From assembly GCA_900768795.1 (NCBI GenBank), contig CAAGEH010000020.1:1-64000 (forward strand): a stretch of 64,000 nucleotides of DNA. Reading direction: 5' to 3'. The notes under the pieces are model-generated. The model had not been told where the DNA came from. It worked only from the letters and a program-made list of their open reading frames with translations, and searched no databases. The position numbers and the translations under genes were made by a program. Source of the DNA: an uncultured Collinsella sp. GTDB taxonomy: Bacteria; Actinomycetota; Coriobacteriia; Coriobacteriales; Coriobacteriaceae. Below are positions 8,128 to 16,271 of the stretch, piece after piece; positions within the stretch are counted from its first letter, which is position 1, and each line of letters opens with the position of its first letter.

Positions 8128-9220
8128 ATGTTCTGTACGAAGTGCGGAGCCGAAAACGAGGACGGCGCGACGTTTTGCACAGCATGCGGTGAAGCTTTGA
8201 CGAGAGCCGATGCGAACGCGCAGCCGGGACGACAGACGTCTGTCGTCGGCGCGGGTGCGGGTGGGTCGCCTTCTTCTGCTCCAAATGAATGAGGAAATTC
8301 CGCCAAGGGGACGCGCAAAACGAAAATGCCGTTGATCATCTTTGCGGTGTGCGCGTACATCTCTGCCGTTATCGTTGCAGTGGCGGTGCTGCGCGTATCC
8401 AAATCGCAGGACATGAGTAGTTCTGCCACGACTATCGAGAAAGTTTCGCCCGCAAAGAAGAAAACCGGCAAGCAGGCGGTAAAACCCTCTGCGGAAAACG
8501 ATGGCGAGAAGTCGGGCTCCGCTGAGGGGCAAACGTCCTCAAACAAGCTCGATATCGGCAACACCTCATCGCCATCGGAAGCTTAATACGTACCTGACGA
8601 ATTTCACGGAGCTTTGGCAGGGCGTCGGAGACGGGTCGGAAATACGACCTCTCAATTTCTCATCAGAGCACCCGTATGACGCATCAAAACTTACCGAGCA
8701 GGATAAGCATGACCTTGCGGCGATGGTCTATTGGCACATCGTTTCAAACGGCATCGACAAACAGATGGCTAATGTCACGAGAAACGTCAAACTCGACGAC
8801 GAGGTCTACGGGTACGGCTTTACAAGGGAGTCGTTCGACCGCCAGTGCATGCGCCTGCTCGGTTTCACGCTCAACGATGCCGATCTGACTTGGGATTCCG
8901 GCGGCGAAACGTGCGATATCGCAAAAATGGTGGCAGTTGAAGGATATGTCTATTGCTCCTTCGGGGGCGGGTCCGTGGCTTACTCAGCGGGCGTATGCTC
9001 CGTTCAAAGAGCCGATGACCTGGTCAACAACACGTATCGCGTCAAGGCGGACGTTATCCATCCAAAGAAGTACATCAACGAGATTCAGAGCACTACGTAT
9101 GGTTTGAGCGAGTCCGACATGGTCTCCACGCTCAATGCCGATTCGTCTAAGACGACGCGGGTCACCGCTATCGTCGTCGTGAATGACGATGGAACCTTCA
9201 CGCTCAAGCGCATGTATTAG
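8128..9220 (+). pseudogene. Broken zinc-ribbon membrane protein gene
   Basis: Three pieces appear to be one gene. At 8128-8292 a 54-residue piece starts MFCTKCGAENEDGATFCTAC (zinc ribbon) and ends at TGA. The same frame reopens through 8586 with a membrane helix (MPLIIFAVCAYISAVIVAVA) and a Ser/Lys-rich linker. A different frame, open from about 8501 to 9220, then carries a globular region with Cys and Trp residues (LNTYLTNFTELWQ onward) predicted to lie outside the membrane. The order zinc ribbon, helix, linker, outer domain is a common architecture in this class. One nonsense and one frame change break it. The alternative is two or three small separate genes, which I find less likely. Confidence 0.65.
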
Positions 9221-9580
9221 AAATTCGGGATACGAATCCGGAGACGCCAGAAGGCCGAGGGCACCCGGAAATCCGATGTGTTGTGCGAGCGCCCCGAGTG
9301 ATAGAGATGATGTCAAAAGTGGCAGCGAACGCAGCGGCTTTACGGCGGCGAAAGCTGCGACTTGTTGTGGATTTGTGCAGGTCGCAAGGTTCCAGTGGCG
9401 CGATATCCCATAAGCGCGTATAGTAACGACTGTTTTGTCGGCTCCTGCTGACGATTTTGTGTGCCTCAACAAGCCATGAGGGGCGCCCAAAACAGCAGGA
9501 GGCACGAGGACAACCGGAGACCGGCTCAGCCGGTCGAGCGGCCAAGCCCCGTGCTTAAAACCCCATCTTAAGGAGTGAAA
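9221..9580 (+). promoter_or_regulatory. rplE upstream region with competing RNA pairings
   Basis: This 360-base stretch has no convincing gene and must supply transcription for rplE onward, since the cluster is interrupted upstream. A TATAGT at 9419-9424 could be a -10 element, but I see no good -35. Downstream, CTGTTTTG (9430-9437) can pair with 9488-9495, CTCCTGCTG (9442-9450) with 9493-9501, and GTGCCTC (9461-9467) with 9499-9505; these overlap on the 3' side and compete. A separate GACCGGC/GCCGGTC hairpin lies at 9519-9535. AAGGAG precedes the rplE ATG. Confidence 0.5.
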
Positions 9581-10138
9581 ATGGCTGAAGAGAAGTACGT
9601 GCCCCGTCTGAAGGCAAAGTACAACAACGAGGTCAAGCAGCAGCTGCATGACAAGTTCGGTTACAAGAACGTCATGATGATCCCGAAGTTCGAGAAGATC
9701 GTCGTCAACATGGGTGTTGGCGAGGCAGCTACCGATTCCAAGGCAATCGACGGCGCTGTGCGCGACCTGCGCGCCATCACCGGTCAGCAGCCCATGATCA
9801 CCCGTGCCCGCAAGTCCATCGCAACCTTCCGCCTGCGTGAGGGCATGCCGATCGGCGCCAAGGTCACCCTTCGCGGCGACCGTATGTGGGAGTTCTTCGA
9901 TCGTCTGACTTCCGTTGCCATCCCGCGTATCCGCGACTTCCGTGGTATCTCCCCCAAGAGCTTCGACGGCCGTGGCAATTTCTCCATGGGTGTTACCGAG
10001 CAGCTGATCTTCCCCGAGATCAAGTTCGACGAGATCGACCACCAGCGCGGCATGGACATCACCATCGTTACCACCGCCAACACCGATGAGGAGGCCAAGG
10101 CTCTTCTCGACGCCTTCGGTTTCCCGTTCAAGAAATAA
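9581..10138 (+). CDS. rplE: 50S ribosomal protein L5
   Basis: L5 binds 5S rRNA and the central protuberance and contacts P-site tRNA and S13. The 185-residue protein carries the expected NVMMIPKFEKIVVNMGVGEA segment, the PMITRARKSIATFRLREG motif and the C-terminal GMDITIVTTANTDEEA. The ATG at 9581 is preceded by TAAGGAG; a GTG six bases earlier overlaps that site and is unlikely. It restarts the spc gene order after a 6.4 kb interruption. Confidence 0.97.
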   Translation: MAEEKYVPRLKAKYNNEVKQQLHDKFGYKNVMMIPKFEKIVVNMGVGEAATDSKAIDGAVRDLRAITGQQPMITRARKSIATFRLREGMPIGAKVTLRGDRMWEFFDRLTSVAIPRIRDFRGISPKSFDGRGNFSMGVTEQLIFPEIKFDEIDHQRGMDITIVTTANTDEEAKALLDAFGFPFKK

Positions 10139-10157
10139 CTTGGTTCATCTGCGGAGC

Positions 10158-10187
10158 GTCCGCCTGGGCATAACGGCTCAGGCGGAC
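10158..10187 (+). other. rplE-rpsN intercistronic hairpin
   Basis: GTCCGCCTGGGC (10158-10169) pairs with GCTCAGGCGGAC (10176-10187), 12 pairs with one G-U, closing a six-base loop. It has no T-run. It is one of several such hairpins in gaps of this cluster, probably affecting mRNA processing or stability rather than ending transcription. Confidence 0.55.
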
Positions 10188-10223
10188 CTTCGCGAACAAT
10201 ACTCAAATGTGAGGAGGATATAA

Positions 10224-10409
10224 GTGGCTAAGACATCGATGATCGTCAGGTGCAATCGCAAGCAGAAGTTCTCTACGCGTGAGTACACGCGCTGCCAGCG
10301 TTGCGGCCGTCCGCACTCGGTTTACCGCAAGTTCGGCCTGTGCCGTGTCTGCTTCCGTGAGCTTGCACTCAAGGGCGAGCTTCCCGGCGTTAAGAAAGCC
10401 AGCTGGTAA
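10224..10409 (+). CDS. rpsZ: 30S ribosomal protein S14 type Z
   Basis: This is the short, zinc-binding form of S14, in the 30S head. The 61-residue protein has paired CQRC (residues 24-27) and CRVC (about 40-43) zinc ligands and ends KKASW, as in other type Z proteins. The start is GTG, supported by GAGGAGG upstream. The type Z form implies zinc-replete use; a zinc-independent paralogue, if any, is not in this window. Confidence 0.96.
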   Translation: MAKTSMIVRCNRKQKFSTREYTRCQRCGRPHSVYRKFGLCRVCFRELALKGELPGVKKASW

Positions 10410-10421
10410 GTCACTGCCAGC

Positions 10422-10439
10422 GCCAAGGTTCGCCTTGGC
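10422..10439 (+). other. rpsZ-rpsH intercistronic hairpin with UUCG loop
   Basis: GCCAAGG (10422-10428) and CCTTGGC (10433-10439) form a perfect seven-base stem closed by TTCG, a very stable tetraloop. AGGGAAAA follows instead of a T-run, so it is unlikely to be a terminator. Confidence 0.55.
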
Positions 10440-10523
10440 AGGGAAAACATGTCGCTAGGCTCAATCGTTATGGGCGAATGAGTACCCACGGCATGAGTTC
10501 ATCTAGAACGAAGGAGAATCTGT

Positions 10524-10922
10524 ATGAACCTTACAGACCCGATCGCAGATATGCTTACGCGCATCCGTAACGCTAACTCTGTGAACAAGGCCGCGGTCTC
10601 CATGCCGAGCTCTAAGAAGCTCGTCGAGATCGCTCGCGTCCTTAATGAGGAGGGCTATATCGAGAGCTTTGATGTCGAGGACACCAAGCCCCAGAAGACC
10701 CTTCACATCACGCTCAAGTACGGTCCCAAGAAGACCAAGGTCATCAACGGCATTCGTCGTATTTCCAAGCCTGGTCTCCGCAAGTACACCAGCGTTGCCG
10801 ACATGCCCCGCGTTCGCGGTGGTCTCGGTACCGCAATCATCTCTACCAGCAAAGGCGTTCTCACCGATCGCGATGCCCGCAAGATGGGTGTCGGCGGCGA
10901 GATCATCGCTTTCGTTTGGTAG
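10524..10922 (+). CDS. rpsH: 30S ribosomal protein S8
   Basis: S8 binds helix 21 of 16S rRNA and is central to 30S platform assembly; in E. coli it also represses the spc operon by binding mRNA near rplE. The 132-residue protein starts MNLTDPIADMLTRIRNA and has the C-terminal STSKGVLTDRDARK and GGEIIAFVW that contact rRNA. GAAGGAG precedes the ATG. It is complete and of standard length. Confidence 0.97.
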   Translation: MNLTDPIADMLTRIRNANSVNKAAVSMPSSKKLVEIARVLNEEGYIESFDVEDTKPQKTLHITLKYGPKKTKVINGIRRISKPGLRKYTSVADMPRVRGGLGTAIISTSKGVLTDRDARKMGVGGEIIAFVW

Positions 10923-10953
10923 TTCCCGGTAGGTAGAAGGAAAGGAGATCACC

Positions 10954-11490
10954 GTGTCTCGTATCGGTAAGAAACCTGTCCAGATTCCCGCCGGAGTCGA
11001 AGTGACAGTCAACGGCAACCACATCGCCGTCAAGGGCCCCAAGGGCCAGCTTGAGATGGACTTCTACGAGAAGCTCACCGTCGAGGTCGAGGGCGCAGAG
11101 CTCACCGTCTCTCGTCCCGATGACGAGCGTGAAACCCGTGCACGCCACGGCCTTACGCGCGCTCTCATCCACAACATGGTTCTCGGCGTTTCCGAGGGCT
11201 TCGAGAAGCAGCTCGAGCTCGCTGGCGTCGGCTACCGTGTTCAGCAGAAGGGCAAGAACCTCGAGTTCTCCCTCGGCTTCTCTCACCCCGTCATCTTCGA
11301 GGCTCCCGAGGGCATTACCTTCGAGGTCCCCGATAACACGCACGTGAACGTTAAGGGTATCGACAAGCAGCAGGTCGGCCAAGTCGCAGCCGAGATTCGC
11401 GGCAAGCGTCCTCCTGAGCCCTACAAGGGCAAGGGTATCCACTACGTTGGCGAGCACATCCGTCGCAAGCTCGGTAAGGCTGCCAAGTAG
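10954..11490 (+). CDS. rplF: 50S ribosomal protein L6
   Basis: L6 lies near the factor-binding site of the large subunit. The 178-residue protein starts MSRIGKKPVQIPAGVEVT, has two similar L6 repeats, and ends with the RGKRPPEPYKGKGI signature near residues 149-162. The start is GTG with AAAGGAGATC upstream. It follows rpsH by 31 bases in conserved order. Confidence 0.97.
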   Translation: MSRIGKKPVQIPAGVEVTVNGNHIAVKGPKGQLEMDFYEKLTVEVEGAELTVSRPDDERETRARHGLTRALIHNMVLGVSEGFEKQLELAGVGYRVQQKGKNLEFSLGFSHPVIFEAPEGITFEVPDNTHVNVKGIDKQQVGQVAAEIRGKRPPEPYKGKGIHYVGEHIRRKLGKAAK

Positions 11491-11514
11491 TAGGTTTCGA
11501 CCTCACGAGTAAGA

Positions 11515-11536
11515 CCAACACCCCGTCAGGTGTTGG
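11515..11536 (+). other. rplF-rplR intercistronic hairpin
   Basis: CCAACACC (11515-11522) pairs perfectly with GGTGTTGG (11529-11536) around a six-base loop. A TCTCTCTTTT stretch follows seven bases later, so weak attenuation is possible, but rplR begins 27 bases downstream and must be expressed with the operon. Confidence 0.55.
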
Positions 11537-11562
11537 CAAGTCTCTCTTTTAGGAGTTTACGT

Positions 11563-11931
11563 ATGAACAAGCACAAGGCGAAGCTGGCTGGTCTTAAGCG
11601 TCGTCAGCGCCGTGTTCGCGGCAAGATCTCGGGTACCTCCGAGCGTCCGCGTCTCCGCGTGACCCGCACCAACGCCAACATTTACGCTCAGGTCATCATC
11701 GATTCCGAGGACGGCAGCAAGACTCTTGTCTCCGCTTCCACCCTCGAGGCCGATTTCAAGGGCACTCACACCTCTAACAAAGAGGCAGCCGAGAAGGTCG
11801 GTAAGCTTGTTGGCGAGCGTGCAATCGCTGCCGGCATCAAGACCGTCACGTTCGACCGTGGTGGCCGCATCTACCATGGCCGTGTCAAGGCCCTCGCTGA
11901 CGGCGCTCGTGCCGCCGGCCTCGAGTTCTAG
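11563..11931 (+). CDS. rplR: 50S ribosomal protein L18
   Basis: L18 binds 5S rRNA and helps dock it on the large subunit. From the ATG at 11563 the protein has 122 residues, opening MNKHKAKLAGLKRRQRRVRG, with the SERPRLRVTRTNANIYAQVI core and the FDRGGRIYHGRVKALADGA C-terminus typical of L18. TTTTAGGAGTTTACGT upstream supports this start over an in-frame ATG-like start at 11530 inside the hairpin region. Confidence 0.96.
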   Translation: MNKHKAKLAGLKRRQRRVRGKISGTSERPRLRVTRTNANIYAQVIIDSEDGSKTLVSASTLEADFKGTHTSNKEAAEKVGKLVGERAIAAGIKTVTFDRGGRIYHGRVKALADGARAAGLEF

Positions 11932-11945
11932 GAGGTATGTAGCAT

Positions 11946-12467
11946 ATGGCTCGTAATCCCAAGCAGCGCGAAGCCTCCGAGTTCGAGGAGCGCGTCGTTT
12001 ACATCAACCGCGTGTCGAAGACCGTCAAGGGCGGCCGTCGCATGAGCCTCGTCGCTCTCGTCGTCGTCGGTGACGGCAAGGGTAACGTCGGTGTCGGTAT
12101 GGGCAAGTCCGCTGAGGTGCCCCTGGCTATCTCCAAGGCTTCCCTCGACGCCAAGAAGAACATGTTCAAGGTGCCTGTCACCGACGAGGGAACCATCCCT
12201 CACGAGGTTCTCGGTCATTACGGCGCAGGCCGTATCGTCATCAAGCCCGCTGTCGAAGGTACCGGCGTTATCGCCGGCGGCGCAGTTCGCCCCCTCTTCG
12301 AGCTTGCTGGCATCAAGAACGTCCTCTCCAAGTCCCTTGGTACCGATAACGGCCTGAACATCATCAAGGCTGCTGTCGAGGGCCTTAAGGAGCTCTCCAG
12401 CCCCGACGAGGTCGCGGAGCGCCGTGGCCTTACCGTCGCTGAGATGTTCGTTGGTAAGGAGCAGTAA
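11946..12467 (+). CDS. rpsE: 30S ribosomal protein S5
   Basis: S5 lies at the mRNA entry channel and affects decoding accuracy. The 173-residue product contains the double-stranded RNA binding-like domain (ERVVYINRVSKTVKGGRRM, then GDGKGNVGVGMGKSAEVP) and the C-terminal GTGVIAGGAVRPLFELAGI motif. GGAGG precedes the ATG. rpmD follows after two bases. Confidence 0.97.
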   Translation: MARNPKQREASEFEERVVYINRVSKTVKGGRRMSLVALVVVGDGKGNVGVGMGKSAEVPLAISKASLDAKKNMFKVPVTDEGTIPHEVLGHYGAGRIVIKPAVEGTGVIAGGAVRPLFELAGIKNVLSKSLGTDNGLNIIKAAVEGLKELSSPDEVAERRGLTVAEMFVGKEQ

Positions 12468-12469
12468 GC

Positions 12470-12652
12470 ATGGCTGACACCATCAAGATCAAGCAGGTCC
12501 GCAGCACCAACGGGTGCAAGCAGGACCAGGTTCGCACGGTCCGTGCCCTCGGTCTCCACAGGATTCGTCAGGTCGTTGAGCGTCCCGACAATGAGTCCGT
12601 CCGCGGCATGGTCTTCAAGGTCAAGCACCTTGTCGAGATTGTAGAGGAGTAG
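12470..12652 (+). CDS. rpmD: 50S ribosomal protein L30
   Basis: L30 is a small 23S rRNA binding protein. The 60-residue product has the family pattern IKIKQVRSTNGCKQDQVRTV followed by LGLHRIRQVVERPDNESVRG. It is of normal length, starts two bases after rpsE and ends three bases before rplO, so translation is coupled across all three. Confidence 0.96.
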   Translation: MADTIKIKQVRSTNGCKQDQVRTVRALGLHRIRQVVERPDNESVRGMVFKVKHLVEIVEE

Positions 12653-12655
12653 CAA

Positions 12656-13105
12656 ATGCAGCTTCACGATCTTACTCCGGCGCCCGGTTCCACTAAGAAC
12701 CGCAAGCGTATCGGTCGCGGTAATTCCTCCGGCCACGGCACCACTGCCGGTCGCGGCCAGAAGGGTCAGGGCTCTCGTTCTGGCGGCACCAAGGGTGCCG
12801 GCTTCGAGGGCGGCCAGACCCCGCTCGCTATGCGTCTTCCGAAGCTCCCGGGCTTCCGCAATCCCCGTCGCATCGAGTACACCGCTGTTAACGTCGAGCG
12901 CCTCGAGGCCAAGTTCGATGACGGTGCTGTCATCGATGGCGCCGCTCTCAAGGCCGCTCGCATCACCAAGAACGAGTTCGAGCCCGTCAAGGTGCTCGGC
13001 AACGGTGAGCTCACCAAGAAGTTCACGGTCAAGGTCGACAAGGTCTCGGCAACTGCCAAGGCTAAGATCGAGGCCGCTGGAGGGTCGGTTGAGCAGCCGT
13101 GCTAA
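12656..13105 (+). CDS. rplO: 50S ribosomal protein L15
   Basis: L15 is a late-assembly protein with a long Gly/Arg-rich N-terminal arm buried in 23S rRNA. The 149-residue protein opens MQLHDLTPAPGSTKNRKRIG and has the GRGNSSGHGTTAGRGQKGQG arm at about residues 21-40. Its last bases overlap the GTG start of secY by seven, the classic rplO-secY coupling of ribosome supply to the export channel. Confidence 0.97.
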   Translation: MQLHDLTPAPGSTKNRKRIGRGNSSGHGTTAGRGQKGQGSRSGGTKGAGFEGGQTPLAMRLPKLPGFRNPRRIEYTAVNVERLEAKFDDGAVIDGAALKAARITKNEFEPVKVLGNGELTKKFTVKVDKVSATAKAKIEAAGGSVEQPC

Positions 13106-14391
13106 ATGGTCTTAAGAATGCTTTCCGCATCAAAGAGCTGCGCGAAAAGATTCTTTTTACCATAGCCATGCTCGTGCTGTACCGTGTTGGTGCACACGTT
13201 CCAGTGCCCGGTGTCCCCGTAAAGGGGATACTGGGCCTTTTATCCAGCAGCACGAATAGCGTTGCTACGGGTGCCATGGCTCTCCTGAATCTTTTCTCCG
13301 GCGGAGCTCTCAGCTACATGTCCGTGTTCTCGCTGGGAATCATGCCGTACATCACGTCCTCGATCATCCTTCAGATGCTTCAGGCCGTGGTCCCCTCGCT
13401 TCACGAGCTTTCTCGTGAGGGTGAGGTCGGTCAAACCAAGATCACGCAGTACTCGCGTTATCTCACGCTCGCTCTCGCACTGCTGAACTCGATTGGTTAC
13501 CTTTTCCTCTTCAAGAGCTACGGTATTCAGTTCGCTGGTGCCGGTGCGCCCGAGTTCATCTTCGATATCCTGGTCGTAGGTACGCTTGTTGCCGGCGCCA
13601 TGTTGATCATGTGGATGGGCGAGCTCATCACCCAGCGCGGTATCGGCAACGGCATGTCGCTGATCATCTTCGCGAACATCATGGCCGGCCTTCCACAGGC
13701 CACCTTCTCTTCGATCAACAGCGCTTCCGGCGTTATGGGCATCGTCGAGACCGTTGTGATTTTCGTCGTCATCCTGCTCGTGATTCCGCTCATCGTTTTC
13801 CTCGAGCGTGGCCAGCGCCGTATTCCGGTTCAGTATGCTAAGCGCGTCGTCGGCCGTCGCATCATGGGCGGGCAGTCCACCTATCTGCCGATCAAGGTGA
13901 ATACCGCGGGCGTCGTGCCTATCATCTTTGCCTCCGCGTTGCTGTACTTCCCTGCACAGATCGCTGTTTTCTTCCCCGGCGTGGGCTGGATTCAGGCTGT
14001 ATCCGAGGCGCTCGCTTCCGGTTGGATCAACTGGATTCTCAACGTTGTCCTCATCGTGTTCTTCGCGTACTTCTACACCTCCATGGTGTTCAACCCTGAT
14101 GACACAGCGGACAACCTCAAGAAGCAGGGCGGTTTTATTCCCGGTGTTCGTCCGGGTAAGGCCACGGCTGCCTACATCAAGAACGCCCTGAGCAAGATTA
14201 CGCTTCCGAGTGCCGTCTTCCTCGCTTTGATCGCTATCGTTCCTTCGATCGTTTTCTCGTTTACGGGCAATAGCCTGATTCGCTCGTTTGGTGGAACGTC
14301 TGTCCTGATTATGGTCGGCGTCGTTCTTGATACGATCGATAAGCTCGAGGGTCAGATGAAGATGTACGACTACGACGGCTTCTTTAAATAG
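13099..14391 (+). CDS. secY: Preprotein translocase channel subunit SecY
   Basis: SecY is the membrane channel for Sec export and membrane insertion, partnered with SecE, SecG and the SecA motor (encoded here at 34705). The 430-residue protein has the ten-helix pattern of the family, the plug region after helix 1 (FSGGALSYMSVFSLGIMPYI), and the cytoplasmic loops with GQRRIPVQYAKRVVGRR that contact SecA and the ribosome. It starts with GTG inside the end of rplO. GGAGG lies about 14 bases upstream, which is distant, so re-initiation after rplO probably matters. Confidence 0.97.
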   Translation: MLNGLKNAFRIKELREKILFTIAMLVLYRVGAHVPVPGVPVKGILGLLSSSTNSVATGAMALLNLFSGGALSYMSVFSLGIMPYITSSIILQMLQAVVPSLHELSREGEVGQTKITQYSRYLTLALALLNSIGYLFLFKSYGIQFAGAGAPEFIFDILVVGTLVAGAMLIMWMGELITQRGIGNGMSLIIFANIMAGLPQATFSSINSASGVMGIVETVVIFVVILLVIPLIVFLERGQRRIPVQYAKRVVGRRIMGGQSTYLPIKVNTAGVVPIIFASALLYFPAQIAVFFPGVGWIQAVSEALASGWINWILNVVLIVFFAYFYTSMVFNPDDTADNLKKQGGFIPGVRPGKATAAYIKNALSKITLPSAVFLALIAIVPSIVFSFTGNSLIRSFGGTSVLIMVGVVLDTIDKLEGQMKMYDYDGFFK

Positions 14392-14409
14392 GTAACAAGG
14401 AGGATTTCG

Positions 14410-15036
14410 ATGAACATCGTTTTGTTGGGTGCTCCCGGTGCCGGCAAGGGCACCGTTGCCCAGGAACTTGTCGCTGAGTTCGGCGTTGCCCATATCTCTA
14501 CGGGCGACTTGCTTCGTGCGGCCGTCAAGGCTCAGTCCGAGCTCGGCAAAGCTGCCAAGAAGTACATGGATGCCGGTGAGCTCGTTCCCGATCAGCTCGT
14601 TATCGACCTCGTTAAGGAGCGTCTTGCTGCCGACGATGCCAAGAAAGGTTTCATCCTCGATGGCTTCCCGCGCAATACTCCTCAGGCCGTGACGCTCGAT
14701 TCCGAGCTTGCCTCCATGGGTTGCTCGCTTGACAGTGCTCTGCTCGTGGACGTTGAGGCCAAGGTCATCGTCAATCGTCTGTCTTCGCGTCGCACATGTC
14801 GAGCCTGCGGTTACACCGGTACCGCCGATGTTACCGTTTGCCCGAAATGCGGTGGCGAGATGTATCAGCGCGATGACGATAAGCCCGAGACGATCAAGAA
14901 CCGTCTTGATGTGTATGAGAAGAACACTGCGCCGCTCGTCGAGTACTATCGCGGACAGGGTCTGCTCAAGACCGTCAACGGTGATCAGTCCATGGCTGAT
15001 GTCTATTCCGACGTTAAGGACGTTCTCGGTCTATGA
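14410..15036 (+). CDS. adk: Adenylate kinase with zinc-type LID
   Basis: Adenylate kinase interconverts AMP, ADP and ATP and sets adenylate balance. The 208-residue protein has the P-loop GAPGAGKGT at residues 7-15, the DGFPRN motif near 84-89, and a LID holding four cysteines (130, 133, 144, 147), a structural zinc site typical of Gram-positive enzymes. AAGGAGG precedes the ATG. Its TGA overlaps the map ATG by four bases. It is one of only five intact genes here that stop at TGA, and the overlap itself fixes that choice. Confidence 0.97.
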   Translation: MNIVLLGAPGAGKGTVAQELVAEFGVAHISTGDLLRAAVKAQSELGKAAKKYMDAGELVPDQLVIDLVKERLAADDAKKGFILDGFPRNTPQAVTLDSELASMGCSLDSALLVDVEAKVIVNRLSSRRTCRACGYTGTADVTVCPKCGGEMYQRDDDKPETIKNRLDVYEKNTAPLVEYYRGQGLLKTVNGDQSMADVYSDVKDVLGL

Positions 15037-15821
15037 TCAAGATCAAGTCTTCGCAAGATATCGAGAAGATGAAGAAAGCCGGAGCGCTATCTAAAATGGC
15101 GCTCCGCCATGTCGGGGCGATGATTCGCCCCGGCGTTTCGACGTTTGAGCTCGATCAACTTGCGGAGCAAATAATTCGAATGTATGGAGGCGTTCCTGCA
15201 TTCAAAGGCTACGGTGGATTCCCCGGATCTATTTGCGCTTCCGTTAACGACGCGGTGGTCCATGGGATTCCCAACCCCGATGCGATTCTTCGCGATGGTG
15301 ATATCGTCTCCATTGACACGGGCGCTATCGTGGACGGTTGGGTAGGGGATAACGCCTGGACGTTTTACGTTGGAGAAGTCGCCCCTGACGTTCGCGAGCT
15401 CTGCGAGGTCACGCGCGATTGCCTTAAGGCCGGCATCAATGAAGCCGTTCCCGGAAATCACCTGGGTGATATCGGAAGCGCGATTCAGACCCTTGCCGAG
15501 TCGCATGGTTTCGGCGTCGTTCGAAATTACGTGGGTCACGGTATCGGTCGTGCGATGCATGAAGACCCCAACGTTCCCAACTATGGGAAAATCGGTCGGG
15601 GCATTCTCCTGCAAGAGGGAATGGTCATCGCTATCGAACCGATGATTACGCTCGGTTCCGCTCACGTGCAGCTCGGATCTGACGGTTGGCTGGTCACTAC
15701 ACGCGACCACCTTCCCGCCGCTCATTATGAGAACACTGTTGCCATCACTTCTGATGGACCGAAGATTCTCTCTCTCGATGATTCCGGTCCTTGGTGCTCC
15801 ATGACCGGTGGAGTTATGTAG
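15033..15821 (+). CDS. map: Methionine aminopeptidase type I
   Basis: This enzyme removes the N-terminal methionine from new proteins. The 262-residue product has the type I metal-ligand pattern: Asp in SIDTGAIVDGWVGDNAWTF (two ligands), His in YVGHGIGRAMHED, Glu in EGMVIAIEPM and Glu in HYENTVAI. It lacks an N-terminal zinc-finger extension. ATG overlaps the adk stop (ATGA). The order secY-adk-map-infA is the standard alpha-operon lead-in in many Gram-positive bacteria. Confidence 0.96.
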   Translation: MIKIKSSQDIEKMKKAGALSKMALRHVGAMIRPGVSTFELDQLAEQIIRMYGGVPAFKGYGGFPGSICASVNDAVVHGIPNPDAILRDGDIVSIDTGAIVDGWVGDNAWTFYVGEVAPDVRELCEVTRDCLKAGINEAVPGNHLGDIGSAIQTLAESHGFGVVRNYVGHGIGRAMHEDPNVPNYGKIGRGILLQEGMVIAIEPMITLGSAHVQLGSDGWLVTTRDHLPAAHYENTVAITSDGPKILSLDDSGPWCSMTGGVM

Positions 15822-15903
15822 CCATTACGAAGTATTTACTCACATATCACATGTGCTGTAAAATACTCAATTGCTGTCGTTTTCTAGAGAAAGATGATTG
15901 CTT

Positions 15904-16122
15904 GTGAAGAAAGAAGACGCAATCGAACTCGAGGGTAAGGTCACTGAGCCGCTCCCCAACGCTATGTTTCGCGTCGAGCTCGAGAACGGTGCTACGGTTC
16001 TTTGCTCGATTTCGGGCAAGATTCGTATGAACTACATTCGTATTCTTCCCGGCGATAGGGTTGTAGTTGAGATTTCTCCCTATGACCTTACGCGTGGTCG
16101 CATCACCTATCGCTATAAATAG
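15904..16122 (+). CDS. infA: Translation initiation factor IF-1
   Basis: IF-1 blocks the ribosomal A site during initiation and helps IF-2 and IF-3. From the GTG at 15904 the protein is 72 residues (KKEDAIELEGKVTEPLPNAM onward), exactly the usual IF-1 length, with the S1/OB fold and the IRMNYIRILPGDRVVVE motif. GAGAAAG lies about ten bases upstream. A TTG two codons earlier is a weaker option. An 82-base gap separates it from map. Confidence 0.95.
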   Translation: MKKEDAIELEGKVTEPLPNAMFRVELENGATVLCSISGKIRMNYIRILPGDRVVVEISPYDLTRGRITYRYK

Positions 16123-16137
16123 CGACGGTCTCATAGG

Positions 16138-16183
16138 CACACGTATCGATTGCGGGCTGCTCACCTGCAATCGCTTTTGTGTG
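16138..16183 (+). terminator. infA-rpmJ hairpin, possible attenuator
   Basis: CGATTGCGGG (16147-16156) pairs with CCTGCAATCG (16164-16173), ten pairs with one wobble, and an outer CACAC/GTGTG pairing flanks it. CTTTTG follows the stem, so partial termination between infA and rpmJ is possible. Expression of the downstream genes needs either readthrough or a further promoter before rpmJ. Confidence 0.45.
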
Positions 16184-16271
16184 TTTAAACCAGCCCTTAG
16201 TTAATTTACGCCTGCGGCTGGGCGAGTAGATAGTAGGAATATCCGTTTGAGCACTACCGAAAGGAAGAACG

